28,115 nucleotides of DNA from CAYMND01 sp964465065 (lineage in GTDB: Bacteria; Acidobacteriota; Aminicenantia; UBA2199): the NCBI GenBank assembly GCA_964465065.1, contig CAYXHZ010000041.1:1-28115 (forward strand). Reading direction: 5' to 3'. Of the stretch, positions 22,717 through 28,115 are shown piece after piece. The notes beneath the pieces were generated by a model. The model searched no databases. It saw only the letters and a program-made list of their open reading frames with translations, and was not told the DNA's origin. The position numbers were made by a program, and so were the translations under genes. The stretch's first letter is position 1, and each line of letters opens with the position of its first letter.

Positions 22717-23889
22717 ATGTTTGAAAGATGGCTGCCAATCAATTTTAAGCTGACCTCCAGTATACTGATTCTCGGCCCGCGCCGATCCGGGAAAACGACT
22801 CTATTACGGAATCGCTTCCCCGATTTCCATTACTGCACTTTGGATGATCTCGATGCCCTGTCTTGGGCCGAGAAAGACCCCAAGGGGCTCGTGAGTTCTC
22901 TGGGAAAAAATTTTATTATTGACGAGATCCAGCGTTGTCCCAGGTTGACAGTGGCCGTCAAGTATGCCATCGACAACCTGGGGGCCCGGGCTCTGCTGAC
23001 CGGTTCCAGTTCCATCGGTCTGCTTGATACCGCCGCCGATTCCCTGGCGGGACGCATTGAGATTTTATATCTGCCGGCAGCCTGTTGGGGAGAGGATGCC
23101 GGCCCGCCGCAGCATGGTCTGGTACAATCGCAGGCTTCGGTTCCGGTATTGACGGCAGGACGTCGAATGCTGGAAGAGGCCGTCGAATTTGGCGGATTCC
23201 CGGAAGTCATCGGTCAGCAGGATAAGGGTCTGAAACGGGATATACTCAATAATTATCGCAACACGTATTTCACCCGTGACCTGATGCAATTGGCCAATAT
23301 CGAGAATCTCGACGCGCTGACGGTTGTTTTTTATCACTTGGCCCGTTCAATCGGTTCCACCCTCGATGTATCGAATTTCGCCAGAGAGGCCGGAGTCAGT
23401 TTTCCGACCGCCAAGAAATATCTCGCAACTCTGGCGCAGTCTCAGCTCAGCTTCAAGCTTCTCGGGTATCACGGAGGACCGGCAAAGCGCTTCCTGAAAT
23501 CGGCCAAGACCTATTTCGCGGACAACGGCATTCTGCGAAGTATTTCCATAAAACTTTCAGAAGGCCAAACACTTGAGAATTTCGTTTTGGCCGAATTGGA
23601 AAAAAGGCGTAGAATCGGGCTCATTCCCTGTGAACGATTCTTCCATTACCGAAGTTCGGGCGGCAACGAGGTCGATCTGGTCTTTGAAATCGGAGATACC
23701 GTATACGCTGTGGAGATCAAATCGACCGTCAATCCTGGCCTTCGTGATATCCGCAATCTCCGCGATTTTGCCAGGCAGATCGGTAAACAATGCCACATGC
23801 TGCTGTTTTACCGGGGTGACGAGTACCGCTGGCTTCAAGACGTGCAACTGGTTCCGGTGGCCGCCCTGTATCGCTGCGGGGGACTGTAG
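22717..23889 (+). CDS. AAA-family ATPase with DUF4143 domain
   Basis: A 390-residue protein of the AAA_14/DUF4143 group. The Walker A is GPRRSGKTTLL (residues 20-30) and the Walker B FIIDE (66-70), with GARALLTGSSSI as the sensor segment. The middle has a winged-helix-like region (NFAREAGVSFPTAKKYLATL). The C-terminal DUF4143 part ends with GNEVDLVFEIGDTVYAVEIK, a pattern like the PD-(D/E)xK nuclease core (Asp then E-x-K). Such proteins are widespread accessory genes of unsettled function, sometimes suggested to act in genome defence or mobility. The start probably gives a leaderless mRNA. Acquisition by transfer is likely from the AT-rich upstream region. Confidence 0.88.
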   Translation: MFERWLPINFKLTSSILILGPRRSGKTTLLRNRFPDFHYCTLDDLDALSWAEKDPKGLVSSLGKNFIIDEIQRCPRLTVAVKYAIDNLGARALLTGSSSIGLLDTAADSLAGRIEILYLPAACWGEDAGPPQHGLVQSQASVPVLTAGRRMLEEAVEFGGFPEVIGQQDKGLKRDILNNYRNTYFTRDLMQLANIENLDALTVVFYHLARSIGSTLDVSNFAREAGVSFPTAKKYLATLAQSQLSFKLLGYHGGPAKRFLKSAKTYFADNGILRSISIKLSEGQTLENFVLAELEKRRRIGLIPCERFFHYRSSGGNEVDLVFEIGDTVYAVEIKSTVNPGLRDIRNLRDFARQIGKQCHMLLFYRGDEYRWLQDVQLVPVAALYRCGGL

Positions 23890-24028
23890 TGAAAGAAAGA
23901 GATTGTCGCCAAAGTACTGTGAAGATTCTGCAGGCGAAAGTTTTTGACGGGCCGATATGGCCATGAAGATGGATCATGACCATGGCACTACAGCCCGCTG
24001 AGGTTCCTGATAGGACTCGGAAAATGTC

Positions 24029-24057
24029 TTGAGTGCCGGCGATATTTGCAGTATATT
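24029..24057 (+). promoter_or_regulatory. Promoter of the DUF3667-like gene
   Basis: TTGAGT (24029-24034), a 17-bp spacer, TATATT (24052-24057). This lies in the 238-bp gap after the ATPase gene, in which I see no gene. Confidence 0.45.
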
Positions 24058-24127
24058 CAGAATCGGGCCATGCCGGGTGGCGGAAATGATCCGGACATGG
24101 CGGCAACCGGTACTAGGAGTCGGAAAG

Positions 24128-24838
24128 ATGAATCCACTGGGTCCCGAGATCAAGGACGGATTGGCAAGGATCGATGCCCGGTTCATCTGGCACGAGATCC
24201 GGCATGTGTTTCATTTTGAAAAAGGATTCCCGTTCACCGTCAAGGAACTCCTGTTGCGGCCCGGAAAGGCTGTTCGGGAATACCTGTTCTGCGACAGAAC
24301 GAGGTTGGTCAAACCGGTCGTTTTCCTCATCTTCACTTCTCTGCTGTTTACCTTGTTGGCCCATGCCTTTCATCTCAGATACAGCTTTTTCGACATCTCC
24401 GGGATCGGGCCCTTGCAGGGTATGGTCAAAGCCGGAGAAATCAGTGACTGGTCGAACGGTCATCTGGGGTATACCAACCTGTTTCTGGGAGTGTTCGTCG
24501 CCCTGTGGGTCAGGATTCTGTACCGAAGGCAGGGCCTGAATCTCTTCGAAATCATCGTGCTCCTCTGTTATGTCTTGGGAGAGGCCATACTGTTTTTGGG
24601 GATCATCATGCTTTTCACTTTCTTTGTGGTGAAAACAATTCTGCTGGCCGCCATCATGACTTCGACCATCGCCGTCCTGGTTTACTTTTTCTATCCGATC
24701 TGGGCCATCGGTCAATTTTTTGCCGAGAAAAAGATTCTGGCCTATCTCAGACCCGCTGCCGTCTATGTCCTGGGTATAGCCTCTTATCAGATTTTTCTCG
24801 TCGCTCTCGCCTATTTTCTGACCTTCGCCGCGACTTGA
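24128..24838 (+). CDS. DUF3667-like polytopic membrane protein
   Basis: A 236-residue membrane protein. The N-terminal third reads WHEIRHVFHFEKGFPFTVKE then LLLRPGKAVREYLFCDRTRL and VKPVVFL, the typical DUF3667-like beginning (an amphipathic region before the first helix). About five membrane helices follow: FLIFTSLLFTLLAHAF, LGVFVALWVRILY, IIVLLCYVLGEAILFLGIIM, TILLAAIMTSTIAVLVYFFY and VYVLGIASYQIFLVALAYFL. No enzymatic motif is visible and function is unknown. AGGAG 8 bp before the ATG supports the start at 24128. Confidence 0.7.
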   Translation: MNPLGPEIKDGLARIDARFIWHEIRHVFHFEKGFPFTVKELLLRPGKAVREYLFCDRTRLVKPVVFLIFTSLLFTLLAHAFHLRYSFFDISGIGPLQGMVKAGEISDWSNGHLGYTNLFLGVFVALWVRILYRRQGLNLFEIIVLLCYVLGEAILFLGIIMLFTFFVVKTILLAAIMTSTIAVLVYFFYPIWAIGQFFAEKKILAYLRPAAVYVLGIASYQIFLVALAYFLTFAAT

Positions 24839-25151
24839 CCCGGGGTCGGTGCCGGCCTGCCAGGTTTTCTCTTATCGGGCGGAAATACGATGATTTATGG
24901 CCTGAAATCCTTGCAATTTGCTCTCCGGCGCCTTATAACCGTAACGGAACCATGTTCCAGACACGGTGGCTTGCATCGTCCCCGGGTTCGGTGGCAGTAT
25001 CGTCGATGAATCGGCTGTGGGGGCCTTTTTCCGTGTCGGCCGGCGCTGGCGGTGCAGTTGGGATTTCCGACCCGGCACCGTGCGGCGGTAGCCTGTATCG
25101 AGAGGGCTATGGAGCCCGGGAACGTTTTTGGCGCCGCATCTTCCCTTACAA
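24839..25151. other. Stretch without recognisable gene
   Basis: About 310 bp, GC-rich. Open frames exist on both strands but none has a family signature, a clear ribosome site or natural codon use. It may be the 5' part of the cassette that ends at the attC-like site, or decayed sequence. No upstream attC partner was found in it. Confidence 0.4.
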
Positions 25152-25301
25152 ATGGCAACTGGAAAAATCATTTGGAGCTTTCAGAATGCTGGTGAAGTTG
25201 GTAGAGCAAGACTCATCCCAGCAGTTTCCGGCCTTGTTCTCTGTATTGCTTTCATCCTATATGGGTACAAAAAACCAGAAAAAAAACAAACCATCGCCTA
25301 A
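25152..25301 (+). CDS. Small membrane ORF ending inside the attC-like site
   Basis: A 49-residue reading frame starting MATGKIIWSFQNAGEVGRAR and containing one membrane helix (LIPAVSGLVLCIAFILYGYK), then a basic tail ending in TIA. The TAA stop at 25299-25301 lies within the left R box (GCCTAAC) of the attC-like site, an arrangement typical of integron cassette genes. There is no Shine-Dalgarno before the ATG; TTG 25128 would be an alternative start. I do not recognise the family. The coding call rests on the membrane helix, the codon composition and the position of the stop. Confidence 0.45.
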   Translation: MATGKIIWSFQNAGEVGRARLIPAVSGLVLCIAFILYGYKKPEKKQTIA

Positions 25302-25356
25302 CAGCCCGCTACACACCGACCATGCTCCGCGTGGCGGGTGAGCGGAGGCGTTGGGC
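25296..25356 (+). other. attC: Integron attC recombination site
   Basis: A 61-bp site bounded by GCCTAAC (R'', 25296-25302, matching RYYYAAC) and GTTGGGC (R', 25350-25356, matching GTTRRRY). Between them CCGCT, CAC, CCG and CCA (25306-25322) pair perfectly with TGG, CGG, GTG and AGCGG (25332-25345). This makes a 14-bp stem with three extrahelical A residues (25311, 25315, 25319), all on the left arm, and a 9-nt terminal loop. Bulged bases confined to one strand are the recognition feature of attC for the integron integrase. An ORF stops in the left box and a toxin-antitoxin pair follows. No integrase gene is present in the window. Confidence 0.75.
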
Positions 25357-25399
25357 AAATAAATTAGGAAGAAAAAACAAATGATGGTAACATTGAGAA

Positions 25400-25660
25400 A
25401 TGGGTAAGCTTGAGAAAATATACCAACATATTTTACTAAAGATATCCGATTCAAACGTTTCTTTTGAAGCATTATGTGCATTGTTGATCAAGTTGGGCTT
25501 TCAAGAACGAAACAAAGGCGATCACTTTATTTTTACAAAAAACTGAATCGAAGAAATTCTCAATTTCCAACTCAAGAATGGAAAAGGGAAACCGTATCAA
25601 GTTAAACAAGTCAGAGAGATTATTTTGAAATATAATATTAACATCGGAGAAGAAGGATGA
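25400..25660 (+). pseudogene. hicA: hicA toxin gene with a premature TGA
   Basis: The frame reads as a HicA mRNA interferase: MGKLEKIYQHILLKISDSN, then SFEALCALLIKLGFQERNKG and DHFIFTKN with the catalytic His42. Then comes TGA (25544-25546), then IEEILNFQLKNGKGKPYQVK and QVREIILKYNIN to the true end. Relatives have a Gly at this place (KEGVEEI-like), so GGA to TGA explains the stop. The last third, including the final strand and helix, would be lost in the 48-residue product, so the toxin is probably inactive. The full frame overlaps hicB by 4 bp (ATGA). HicA normally binds and cleaves mRNA. Confidence 0.82.
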
Positions 25661-25869
25661 ATAAAAAATATGAAGTCATCATCTTCTGGAGCAATGAGGA
25701 TGAGTCGTTTATTGCCGAAGTCCCAGAGCTTCCCGGCTGTAAAGCAGATGGTGCGACCTATCAAGAAGCCATAAAAAATGCTGAACAAATTATTGATGAA
25801 TGGATTGAAACGGCTATTGAGTCAGGCAGACCTATCCCGCAACCAAAAGGACGTCTTGCTTACGCATAG
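25657..25869 (+). CDS. hicB: HicB family antitoxin
   Basis: A 70-residue antitoxin with the HicB core: YEVIIFWSNEDESFIAEVPE then LPGCKADGATYQEAIKNAEQ, a partially degraded RNase H-like fold. The C-terminus is short (GRPIPQPKGRLAYA), with no ribbon-helix-helix or HTH extension, so DNA binding is doubtful. It neutralises HicA by direct binding in studied systems. GAAGAAGG (25649-25656) before the ATG serves as ribosome site inside hicA. It is intact while its toxin is broken, so it could persist harmlessly or act against HicA encoded elsewhere. Confidence 0.88.
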   Translation: MNKKYEVIIFWSNEDESFIAEVPELPGCKADGATYQEAIKNAEQIIDEWIETAIESGRPIPQPKGRLAYA

Positions 25870-25898
25870 TCATAATGAAGGTAAATAAAAGGGGGATT

Positions 25899-25946
25899 GC
25901 CTAAAAAAGGGCTGCACAGCGGCCACGCTGTGCGCCGCAGTTGAGT
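25899..25946 (+). other. Possible degenerate attC site after hicB
   Basis: GCCTAAA (25899-25905, one base off RYYYAAC) and GTTGAGT (25940-25946, fits GTTRRRY) flank an 11-bp stem: GGC and GCACAGCG pair with CGCTGTGC and GCC, with one bulged T (25913) on the left arm and a 4-nt loop. The layout copies the site at 25296, but at 48 bp it is shorter than usual attC sites. It could equally be an ordinary hairpin. Confidence 0.35.
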
Positions 25947-25983
25947 GGAAACGTCCGGCATAAATTCTGAAGAGGAGAATCAA

Positions 25984-26496
25984 ATGGATCCGATAATTGA
26001 AGCGGTACCCGATAAAAAATTGATCGGGAAACGGATGAGGATGTCTCTTGCCAACAATAAAACCGGAGAATTATGGCGCAGTTTCATGCCAAGGCGGAGA
26101 GAAATCACCAACACTCTGAATTCGAACTTGTTTTCGCTGCAGGTGTACGATCAAGCTGCTGAACCTGGCAATCCTGTTCAGGAATTTGACAAATGGGCAG
26201 CTGTCGAAGTGAAAGATTTCGACTCGCTTCCAGAAGGAATGGAATCTTTCGTATTGCCCGGTGGCTTGTACGCCGTGTTTCATTACAAAGGATCAAGCAC
26301 GGATACCCGCATATTCCAGTATATTTTCGGATCCTGGTTGGCAAATTCTGCATATTGCCTCGACAACAGGCCACAGTATGAAGTGTTGGGAGAAAAGTAT
26401 AAGAATGCAGATCCGGATTCTGAAGAAGATATTTACATACCGGTCAAATTGAAATGTCAGTCCAATCTATCAAATCTGGCAGAGAAATTATTATGA
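25984..26496 (+). CDS. GyrI-like / AraC effector-binding-domain protein
   Basis: A 170-residue single-domain protein of the GyrI-like small-molecule-binding fold. Characteristic features are a central strand (PGGLYAVFHYKGSSTDTRIF), the IFGSWLANSAYCLDNRPQYE helix and the final strand with EEDIYIPVKLK, where the Glu/Asp before Y-x-P-V often contacts ligands. It has no DNA-binding domain, so it is a stand-alone binder. GAGGAG 6 bp upstream supports the ATG at 25984; an in-frame GTG at 25945 overlaps the hairpin and lacks support. It is 25 bp before the cytosine deaminase gene, in the same direction. Confidence 0.8.
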   Translation: MDPIIEAVPDKKLIGKRMRMSLANNKTGELWRSFMPRRREITNTLNSNLFSLQVYDQAAEPGNPVQEFDKWAAVEVKDFDSLPEGMESFVLPGGLYAVFHYKGSSTDTRIFQYIFGSWLANSAYCLDNRPQYEVLGEKYKNADPDSEEDIYIPVKLKCQSNLSNLAEKLL

Positions 26497-26521
26497 ACAC
26501 ATCATATGGAGGCGATGAAGA

Positions 26522-26959
26522 ATGGATACCTTTTTTGATGAAGCCATTGAAGAGGCGCGAAAAGGGGCGAGCGAAGGGGGAATACCGATCGGATCGGTGC
26601 TGGTTATAGACGGCAGAATTGTCGGGCGTGGCCACAACCGGAGAGTACAAAAGAGAAGCGCGGTTCTGCATGCGGAGATGGATTGTCTGGAAAATGCCGG
26701 AAGAATAAAGGCGAATGATTATCGACGGGCTGTATTGTATTCGACCTTGTCTCCCTGCGATATGTGCAGCGGTGCCGTGCTTTTATACGGCATACCGAAA
26801 GTGATTGTCGGGGAGAATCGAACCTTTCGCGGACCGGAGGAGTATCTGAAGTCCCGGGGTGTGGAGATTGTCGTCCTTGACAACCAGGAGTGCCGAAATC
26901 TTATGGAAACATTCATACAGAAAAACCCTGAACTGTGGAATGAAGATATTGGAGAATGA
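26522..26959 (+). CDS. Cytosine deaminase, yeast Fcy1 type (zinc-dependent CDA fold)
   Basis: A 145-residue zinc deaminase with HAEMD (residues 50-54, zinc His and catalytic Glu52) and SPCDMCSG (77-84, zinc Cys pair). The match to yeast cytosine deaminase is close and continuous: EGGIPIGSVL, GRGHNRRVQK, CLENAGR, LSPCDMCSGAVLLYGIPKV, VVLDNQECRNLM and the terminal W-x-EDIGE. The expected reaction is cytosine to uracil plus ammonia, serving pyrimidine salvage; guanine or other aminopyrimidines cannot be excluded. It is unrelated to the amidohydrolase CodA, so I give no symbol. GGAGG upstream supports the ATG. It appears co-transcribed with the GyrI-like gene. Confidence 0.85.
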   Translation: MDTFFDEAIEEARKGASEGGIPIGSVLVIDGRIVGRGHNRRVQKRSAVLHAEMDCLENAGRIKANDYRRAVLYSTLSPCDMCSGAVLLYGIPKVIVGENRTFRGPEEYLKSRGVEIVVLDNQECRNLMETFIQKNPELWNEDIGE

Positions 26960-27107
26960 AGAGCCCGGACGACACGTTCAACTGGTTATAAACAGGAATT
27001 GTGACGATGACTTCCAGTTGTGGCATGCACTGCCCGGAAGAGTTGAACCGGAAAGTTGGCGGCCGGTAGACGAAGCTGGGGGACCAAGGGGAGGACCAAG
27101 GGGGACG

Positions 27108-27129
27108 GTGCTGTACTTCTTTACATTGT
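27108..27129 (+). repeat. Left 22-bp inverted repeat of the transposase element
   Basis: Starts GTGCTGTACTTC and ends TTACATTGT; it is the exact reverse complement of 28053-28074. Confidence 0.85.
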
Positions 27130-27146
27130 AGTGGTAATATTAAGGC

Positions 27147-28043
27147 ATGAGACGTGCGAGATTGACCTATGAAGGGGCCATCCTTCATTGCATGAATCGG
27201 GGGTATGACGGTCAAGCCGTTTTTCAGGAAGAGGTCGACAAGCAGATGTTTGTCGAACTGATCAGCAAAGCTCAGGTGCTGTCTCGGGTGAGCGTCCTGG
27301 CCACCTGCGTCATGGACAACCATTATCATCTGATCGTTCAGGACGGCAGCGGACGCATGGCCGATTTCTTCAAACAACTCAACGGTCAGTACGGAAGTTA
27401 TTACCGTCAGAGCCATGGCGGACGGGGCTATGTCTTTCAGGATCGCTACAAATCATACCTGATCCAGGATGAGGCCTACCTGATGCTCTGCCTGGCCTAT
27501 GTGCTCAACAACCCGGTCAAGGCCGGAATATGCAAGGGATTCGAGAACTATCGCTGGTCCAGTGCCCAGTCCTACTTTTCAGATGAACCCCCAGAATGGC
27601 TGGACACGACGTTTATCGAAGAACTCTTCGGAGATGCCGATGCTTTGAAGCGCTTCGTGGATGCGCAGGCCGATCTGGACGAGCTGCCCCTGGTCAACAC
27701 TCCGATGGGTCGAATGATCGGTGGAGAGGAGTTTGTGCCGGCAGCCCTCGAACGCTCGGATCGTCGCCAGGATCGACCCAGCCTGAAGCGGAAGCGGGTC
27801 AGGGACAGCGAGTTTGAACCGGTGGCAAAGGTTGTTCAGGAATTTGAGCGGATGCACAATATTAAATTGAATGAACTGGATACAGGGAGCTATGAAGGGA
27901 AGAGACTGAGAGTTGAGCTGCTGGTGAACCTCAAGGACCGCACCGGACTGAGATATCACGAGCTAGCCGAACTGGATCCGTTCGCCGATCTCAGCGTCAA
28001 CAGCCTGGGGGTCATGTACCATCGGGCCCGCCGTATGGGGTAA
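27147..28043 (+). CDS. REP-associated tyrosine transposase (Y1, HUH family)
   Basis: A 298-residue member of the Y1/IS200-like HUH superfamily, RAYT branch. The HUH motif is in MDNHYHLIVQ (H-Y-H). The FFKQLNGQYGSYYRQSHGGR segment and GYVFQDRYKSYLI hold the catalytic-Tyr and arginine region, then AYVLNNPVKAGICKGFENYR WSS follows, as in RAYTs. A C-terminal extension (about 215-298) contains a helical, HTH-like part (FEPVAKVVQEFERMH, LRYHELAEL) that resembles the DnaA/HTH-like tail of long forms. Such enzymes nick single-stranded DNA at REP hairpins. The ATG at 27147 has AAGG one base away, a tight site. Length is complete. Confidence 0.9.
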   Translation: MRRARLTYEGAILHCMNRGYDGQAVFQEEVDKQMFVELISKAQVLSRVSVLATCVMDNHYHLIVQDGSGRMADFFKQLNGQYGSYYRQSHGGRGYVFQDRYKSYLIQDEAYLMLCLAYVLNNPVKAGICKGFENYRWSSAQSYFSDEPPEWLDTTFIEELFGDADALKRFVDAQADLDELPLVNTPMGRMIGGEEFVPAALERSDRRQDRPSLKRKRVRDSEFEPVAKVVQEFERMHNIKLNELDTGSYEGKRLRVELLVNLKDRTGLRYHELAELDPFADLSVNSLGVMYHRARRMG

Positions 28044-28052
28044 CAGTGGGCG

Positions 28053-28074
28053 ACAATGTAAAGAAGTACAGCAC
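28053..28074 (-). repeat. Right 22-bp inverted repeat of the transposase element
   Basis: Starts ACAATGTAAAG and ends AAGTACAGCAC, 9 bp after the transposase stop. Perfect complement of the left copy. An 8-bp palindrome TGATATCA follows at 28075-28082. Confidence 0.85.
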
Positions 28075-28115
28075 TGATATCATATAAAAGCCCTGTTCTT
28101 TGACAGCTTTGTAAT

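Larger units (their letters stand above)
27108..28074 (+). mobile_element. REP-associated transposase element (REPtron-like)
   Basis: A complete unit of about 967 bp: a Y1 transposase gene between perfect 22-bp inverted repeats at 27108-27129 and 28053-28074. The left flank also carries G-rich near-repeats (GGGGACCAAGGGGAGGACCA, 27080-27099). The intact repeats suggest recent insertion or continuing selection. Whether further non-coding copies of the repeat exist in the genome cannot be seen here. Confidence 0.75.

Noticed and set aside
22589..22753. 54-codon AT-rich frame upstream of and overlapping the AAA ATPase gene
   Set aside because: Protein-like in its middle but with no ribosome site and no recognised family, and it overlaps a convincing promoter and the ATPase start. 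It may be a gene remnant.
26976..27048. Possible third attC: GTTCAAC and GTTGAAC, 73 bp apart, after the deaminase gene
   Set aside because: The outer boxes are perfectly complementary, but there is no inner stem with extrahelical bases; inner repeats (CAACTGG/CCAGTTG) conflict with the attC fold.

Overview
The window looks like a piece of a GC-rich, double-membraned (Gram-negative-type) bacterial chromosome. Evidence for this is the envelope run uppS-cdsA-dxr-rseP, a type II secretion-type pseudopilin, probable lipoproteins and a class D beta-lactamase. Eukaryote-like Ser/Thr kinases with TPR tails, HD-GYP proteins and type II pseudopilins fit deltaproteobacterial or acidobacterial relatives, but I cannot place the phylum from sequence alone. 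No rRNA, tRNA or CRISPR array was seen.

Region 1 (1-10.9 kb) is core chromosome. A GAF/HD-GYP c-di-GMP phosphodiesterase is read leftward, divergent from an eight-gene rightward run: uppS, cdsA, dxr, rseP, an orphan GspG-like pseudopilin, a phosphohexomutase, an FtsB/DivIC-like protein and a large Ser/Thr kinase with a periplasmic TPR-like tail. Many junctions overlap by 4 bp (ATGA or GTGA). Both divergent promoters are near consensus and lie so close to the start codons that the mRNAs may be leaderless.

Region 2 (10.9-15.25 kb) carries an iron-sulfur flavoprotein, a DmeF-like cation efflux protein, a sodium:solute symporter coupled to a GNAT acetyltransferase, and a Cys-rich DUF3795 protein with a long structured leader. 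A GC-rich terminator ends it.

Region 3 (15.25-17.55 kb) is an AT-richer accessory island: a two-gene SatD/DUF3307 module read leftward from a promoter that is itself a 34-bp palindrome, bounded by imperfect 48-bp direct repeats and abutting a decayed IS1595-family transposase.

Region 4 (17.6-24.8 kb) is accessory. It holds DUF169, a SAM methyltransferase and a HEAT-like protein (all leftward), then a probable lipoprotein, an OXA-type beta-lactamase, a cupin, an AAA/DUF4143 ATPase and a DUF3667-like membrane protein (all rightward).

Region 5 (24.8-28.1 kb) is mobile. A 61-bp sequence has the architecture of an integron attC site: complementary R boxes and a 14-bp stem with three bulged A residues on one strand. 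The stop codon of a small membrane ORF lies inside its left R box, and a hicAB toxin-antitoxin pair follows, whose toxin is cut by a single in-frame TGA. A GyrI-like protein and a yeast-type cytosine deaminase come next. The window ends with a REP-associated (Y1, HUH) transposase bounded by perfect 22-bp inverted repeats. The most interesting items are the SatD/DUF3307 module with its palindromic promoter, and the integrase-less attC/hicAB cassette.
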